Positions 61,050 through 64,000 of a DNA stretch of 64,000 nucleotides are shown piece by piece. This DNA comes from Sphingomonas rhizophila. GTDB taxonomy: Bacteria; Pseudomonadota; Alphaproteobacteria; Sphingomonadales; Sphingomonadaceae. The stretch lies in contig NZ_CP060717.1 of the NCBI RefSeq assembly GCF_014396585.1, forward strand, positions 310,001 through 374,000, given 5' to 3'. A model generated the notes under the pieces. That model searched no databases and was not told the origin of the DNA. It was given only the letters and a program-made list of their open reading frames with translations. Each line of letters begins with the position of its first letter. The first letter of the stretch is position 1. Both the position numbers and the translations under genes were made by a program.

Positions 61050-61451
61050 ATGACCAACCAACTCGACGACAAGGCGCCGCTCATGCTCGGCGTGCTCCGG
61101 ATCATGGCCGGCCTCCTGTTCCTGGCGCATGGCACGCAGAAATTCCTTGGTTTTCCCCACGGCCAGATGGCGGGCATGGGCCTCGCGCTCGACAATCCCG
61201 GCGCTTATGCCGGGATCATCGAACTGGTGGCGGGCGCGCTAATCGCGCTGGGCCTGTTTACGCGTCCGGCGGCGTTCTTGGCGTCGGGAACGATGGCCGC
61301 GGCCTATTTCATCGGCCACGCGCCGCAGAACTTCTGGCCGGTCAACAACATGGGCGACGCGGCCATTCTCTACTGCTTCGTCTTCCTCTATTTCGTGTTC
61401 GCCGGTCCAGGACGCCTGAGCGTCTCGGGCACGGCGCAGCGCGCGGCCTGA
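61050..61451 (+). CDS. DoxX family membrane protein
   Basis: A 133-residue protein with four predicted helices. The family region is LRIMAGLLFLAHGTQKFLGFP, then GIIELVAGALIALGLFTRPAA. DoxX-like proteins are linked to redox or thiol stress. It is 26 bases after azoR and likely co-transcribed. The ATG has GGAG upstream. Confidence 0.9.
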   Translation: MTNQLDDKAPLMLGVLRIMAGLLFLAHGTQKFLGFPHGQMAGMGLALDNPGAYAGIIELVAGALIALGLFTRPAAFLASGTMAAAYFIGHAPQNFWPVNNMGDAAILYCFVFLYFVFAGPGRLSVSGTAQRAA

Positions 61452-61476
61452 GTTGCCGGTCGGCAAGGCCTAGGTC

Positions 61477-62112
61477 CTAGCCAACCGCTAGGACGATGTC
61501 CCATTGCCAGCCCACGGCGCCGGGTTCCGGGGTCACGGCACCGACCGACTTCGCCAGCACGCTCGACTTGGGATTGGCAACCGCGAAGATGAAGTCCTTT
61601 TCGTTGAGCGGGTCGCCGGCAAAATACATCTGCGTCGTCAGCCGCTCTTTCCGGCCCGTGACGTCGACGTGGATGTGGGGCGGCCGCACCCGGTCGCCGG
61701 GGATCGGGTAGGCGCCGGGCTTGATCGTCCGGAACCGGTAGTTGCCGTCCGCGTCGGCGACGATGATCGCCGAACCCTGGAAATTGGGGTCGAGCGGAAC
61801 GTCGCGGGCGTCGCCGGGATGGTCGTAACGGCCGAGTGCATTGGCCTGCCAGATATCCAGCCGTGCCTGCGGTACCGGCCGGCCGGCGGCGTCGGTCACC
61901 CGGCCGAATACGTCGATGACCTGGCCGCTGGCGACGCCCTTGCCATTCTTGACGCGGGTAAGGTCGGCGTCCTGCTCCAACGGTCGGATCACCGGGTAGA
62001 AGGGTCCGAGTTCCTGGGCGGACGTGGGGACTGCACCGATGGCGCGCGCGGCGACGAGGCTGACACCGGTCCCGATCAGGGCACGGCGCGACAGGACGAT
62101 CGATTGAGACAT
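61477..62112 (-). CDS. Exported intradiol ring-cleavage dioxygenase-like protein
   Basis: A 211-residue protein. The N-terminus has a twin-arginine-like signal, SRRALIGTGVSLVAARAIGA. The dioxygenase core holds DIWQANALGRYDHPGD, with the Tyr ligand, and RPPHIHVDV with the His ligands of Fe(III). It resembles the protocatechuate 3,4-dioxygenase beta fold. The preceding GGGGGGAAG is a strong ribosome site. A periplasmic enzyme of this type could act on catechols from outside; its substrate is unknown. Confidence 0.88.
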   Translation of the reverse strand: MSQSIVLSRRALIGTGVSLVAARAIGAVPTSAQELGPFYPVIRPLEQDADLTRVKNGKGVASGQVIDVFGRVTDAAGRPVPQARLDIWQANALGRYDHPGDARDVPLDPNFQGSAIIVADADGNYRFRTIKPGAYPIPGDRVRPPHIHVDVTGRKERLTTQMYFAGDPLNEKDFIFAVANPKSSVLAKSVGAVTPEPGAVGWQWDIVLAVG

Positions 62113-62208
62113 GGCTTCCCCCCGGATGCGGTCATTGTAAACGCAGGCACAGGAGGCGCGGCGCGACCATGCGCCCAACGCCGCGGGGAATCCAGCCTTA
62201 TCGGACGG

Positions 62209-63498
62209 TCAGGCCGAAAGCAGCTGGATCGGGTTTTCGATGAAGCCCTTGAGGTGCTGCATGAAGTTTGCCGCATCCCAGCCGTCGACCACGCGGTGAT
62301 CGCAGGACAGCGATAAATTCATGCGCTTGCGCACTTCTAGGTCGCCATCGACGACGACGACCTTTTCCTCGAGCTTGTTGACCGCGATGGTCGCGACCTG
62401 CGGCGGGTTGATGACCGGGGTCGAGGCGATCCCGCCCATCGGGCCAAGCGAACTGATCGTGAAGGTCGGCCCGGTCAGTTCCTCGCGGGTCGCCTTGCCG
62501 GTGCGCGCTGCCTCGCTCAGGCGAAGGATTTCGCGCGCCAGCTGCCACACGCTCTTGCCATGCGCGTCGCGGATGACGGGGACCATCAGGCCGCCGTCGG
62601 TCTGGGTCGCGACGCCCATGTGCACCGCGCCGTGACGGGTCACCACGTTGGCGGCATCGTCGTAGGTCGCGTTGATCATCGGCCAGTCCGCCACCGCCTT
62701 GCTGAGCGCGGTGATCAGAAACGGAAGGATCGTCAGCTTCGGATTGTCGCCGCGGTCGCGGTTCATCATCGCCCGCGTGTCCTCGAGGTCGGTAACGTCG
62801 AATTCCTCGACCAGCGCGAAGTGCGGGATGCGGCGCTTCGCTTCCTGCATGTTTTCCGCGATCTTGCGGCGAAGCCCGACGACCTTGATCGTCTCGTCGG
62901 CGCGGCGCGCGCCGCCGCCGTGCGACACGCTGCCACCATTGTAGAGAAGGTAGGCGTCGAGGTCGGCATGGCGGATGCGGTCGCTCGACGTTTTCACTTC
63001 TGACAGGTCGATGCCGAGGTCGCGGGCGCGCTGGCGGACGGCCGGCGAGGCAAGCACCTTGGCGCCGTGCGCGGCCGGGGCCGGGGCGGGTTCGCGCACA
63101 GCCGGGGCAGAGGCCTGAGCAGCAGCCGGTGCCGGCGCGGTCGCGGTGACCGGAATCTCTTCCTCTTGCGCCGCCGTCGGCTCGACGATCCCGTCGGCCA
63201 GCGGCTGTTCGTCGGTGGTGGTCGGCGTCCGTTCCGGGGCGCTCGCGGCGGCGTCGCCCTCGGTCTCGATTTCGACCAGCACGCTGCCAATGGCGACCTG
63301 GTCGCCGACCTCGCCGGCAAGCCTGGTAACGGTCCCCGCGACCGGGCTTTCCATCTCGACCGTCGCCTTGTCGGTCATCATGTCGGCCAGCTGCTGGTCT
63401 TCCTCGACCCGGTCGCCGACCTTGATGTGCCAGGCGACGATTTCCGCCTCGGCGATGCCTTCGCCAATGTCGGGCAGCTTGAACTGATAGGTCGCCAT
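62209..63498 (-). CDS. bkdB: 2-Oxoacid dehydrogenase E2 (branched-chain type acyltransferase)
   Basis: A 429-residue core of a 2-oxoacid dehydrogenase complex. It has a lipoyl domain with Lys in MMTDKATVEME, a Pro/Ala/Glu-rich hinge, a peripheral-subunit-binding domain (ASPAVRQRARDLGIDL), and a catalytic domain ending with LSCDHRVVDGWDAANF. The set with the E1-beta gene fits the branched-chain 2-oxoacid dehydrogenase. Its ATG overlaps the E1-beta stop by one base (TAATG). Confidence 0.92.
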   Translation of the reverse strand: MATYQFKLPDIGEGIAEAEIVAWHIKVGDRVEEDQQLADMMTDKATVEMESPVAGTVTRLAGEVGDQVAIGSVLVEIETEGDAAASAPERTPTTTDEQPLADGIVEPTAAQEEEIPVTATAPAPAAAQASAPAVREPAPAPAAHGAKVLASPAVRQRARDLGIDLSEVKTSSDRIRHADLDAYLLYNGGSVSHGGGARRADETIKVVGLRRKIAENMQEAKRRIPHFALVEEFDVTDLEDTRAMMNRDRGDNPKLTILPFLITALSKAVADWPMINATYDDAANVVTRHGAVHMGVATQTDGGLMVPVIRDAHGKSVWQLAREILRLSEAARTGKATREELTGPTFTISSLGPMGGIASTPVINPPQVATIAVNKLEEKVVVVDGDLEVRKRMNLSLSCDHRVVDGWDAANFMQHLKGFIENPIQLLSA

Positions 63499-64000
63499 TA
63501 TGCGAGTACCTTCTTGAGTGCGTTCTTCATCCGCAGCGGGCCGGGGAAGTAAATCCATTCATAGGCGTGGGGGTAGGGCGTGTCCCACCCCGTCACCCGC
63601 TCGACCGGCGCCTCGAGGTGATAGAAACAGCGTTCCTGCACCAGCGCGGCGAGCTCGGCGCCGAACCCCGACGTCTTGGTCGCTTCCTGGACGACCAGGC
63701 AGCGGCCGGTCTTCTTGACCGATTCCTCGATGGTCTCGATGTCCAGCGGCACCAGCGTGCGCAGGTCGATGACCTCGGCGTCGATCCCGTTCTCCTCGAC
63801 CGCCGCGCGGGCGATGTGGACCATCGTGCCGTACGCCAGAACGGTCAGTTCCTCGCCGGGGCGGACGATCGCCGCCTTGCCGAGGGGAACGGTGTAGTGA
63901 CCGTCGGGAACCTCGGCCTCTTCCCGCTTCGACCAGGGCGTCACCGGCCGGTCGTGATGGCCGTCGAATGGGCCGTTGTAGATGCGCTTGGGTTCGAAAA
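63498..64000 (-). CDS. 2-Oxoacid dehydrogenase E1 beta subunit, cut by right edge
   Basis: The C-terminal part of an alpha-ketoacid dehydrogenase beta subunit. The visible sequence includes YNGPFDG, LTVLAYGTMVHIA, DAEVIDLRTLVPLD, VVQEATKTSGFGAELAAL and TGWDTPYPHAYEWIYFP. It pairs with an alpha subunit to decarboxylate branched-chain 2-oxoacids. The start is beyond the window. Confidence 0.92.
   Translation of the reverse strand, partial: FEPKRIYNGPFDGHHDRPVTPWSKREEAEVPDGHYTVPLGKAAIVRPGEELTVLAYGTMVHIARAAVEENGIDAEVIDLRTLVPLDIETIEESVKKTGRCLVVQEATKTSGFGAELAALVQERCFYHLEAPVERVTGWDTPYPHAYEWIYFPGPLRMKNALKKVLA

Noticed and set aside
61453-61466. TTGCCGGTCGGCAA palindrome as a terminator
   Set aside because: The stem is only about five bases and no T-run follows on either strand.

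Overview
The window looks like a chromosomal segment of a high-GC alphaproteobacterium of the order Sphingomonadales (Sphingomonas or a close relative). The clues are a PEPxxWA-CTERM protein, two TonB-dependent receptors (one with a Pro-rich, Cys-containing tail ending in a GERG-type sequence), an Entner-Doudoroff zwf-pgl-edd operon, a periplasmic starch locus with GH13, GH97 and tryptophan-halogenase-like flavoproteins, and densely packed operons with 4-base ATGA overlaps. I see no rRNA, tRNA, CRISPR array, transposase or prophage gene. With corrected starts no gene-free stretch exceeds 300 bases; the longest is 3291-3568.

Layout. 1-7.7 kb: the end of an exopolysaccharide and cell-surface region (phosphoglycosyl transferase, GT26 transferase, SleB-type hydrolase, PEP-CTERM protein, DUF1996 protein, lipoprotein, TadG-like protein, Excalibur protein, UDP-glucuronate decarboxylase). 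7.8-8.7 kb: gamma carbonic anhydrase and a zinc-ribbon protein. 8.7-12.7 kb: tyrosine/homogentisate operon (hppD-hmgA-fahA-Rieske). 12.7-18.5 kb: PrsW protease, a very large metalloprotease/propeller/barrel protein and an Ala-rich decapeptide-repeat membrane protein. 18.7-35.3 kb: a TonB energy transducer, then a starch/maltodextrin locus with amylase, MFS transporter, LacI regulator, TonB receptor, two flavin halogenase homologues, two more GH13 enzymes and GH97. 35.3-39.3 kb: zwf-pgl-edd. 39.3-41.4 kb: a second TonB receptor. 41.5-44.8 kb: BlaI/BlaR1-type switch with tandem operators and a secreted repeat protein. 44.9-54 kb: a minus-strand run (MHS transporter, DUF3833-like, acs, alcohol dehydrogenase, CoA lyase, MaoC hydratase, small protein, transketolase-like enzyme) that suggests C2/short-chain carbon use. 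54-55.1 kb: copper chaperone and SCO. 55.1-60 kb: small HTH-like protein, then a tight three-gene cluster of AMP-forming ligase, isopropylmalate dehydrogenase-like enzyme and a cysteine-hydrolase/aldehyde-dehydrogenase fusion. 60-61.5 kb: divergent HxlR-azoR quinone-response pair plus DoxX. 61.5-64 kb: exported intradiol dioxygenase and the E2/E1-beta genes of a 2-oxoacid dehydrogenase, cut by the right edge.

An important caveat is that eleven genes, many of them highly conserved, are split by apparent single-base losses, and all thirteen events fall in C or G runs. This looks like a homopolymer consensus error rather than real gene decay, so these genes are annotated over their reconstructed spans and the break is stated in each entry.

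The starch locus reads as one system. A TonB receptor imports oligosaccharides, exported amylase, GH13 and GH97 enzymes cut them, an SLC45-like MFS carrier takes them through the inner membrane, a LacI regulator with a matching 14-base operator at both ends probably controls it, and the glucose feeds the adjacent Entner-Doudoroff operon. The most novel-looking parts are the hydrolase/ALDH fusion cluster, the decapeptide-repeat protein, the 1034-residue protease/propeller/barrel protein, and the repeat shared between BlaR1 and its secreted neighbour.
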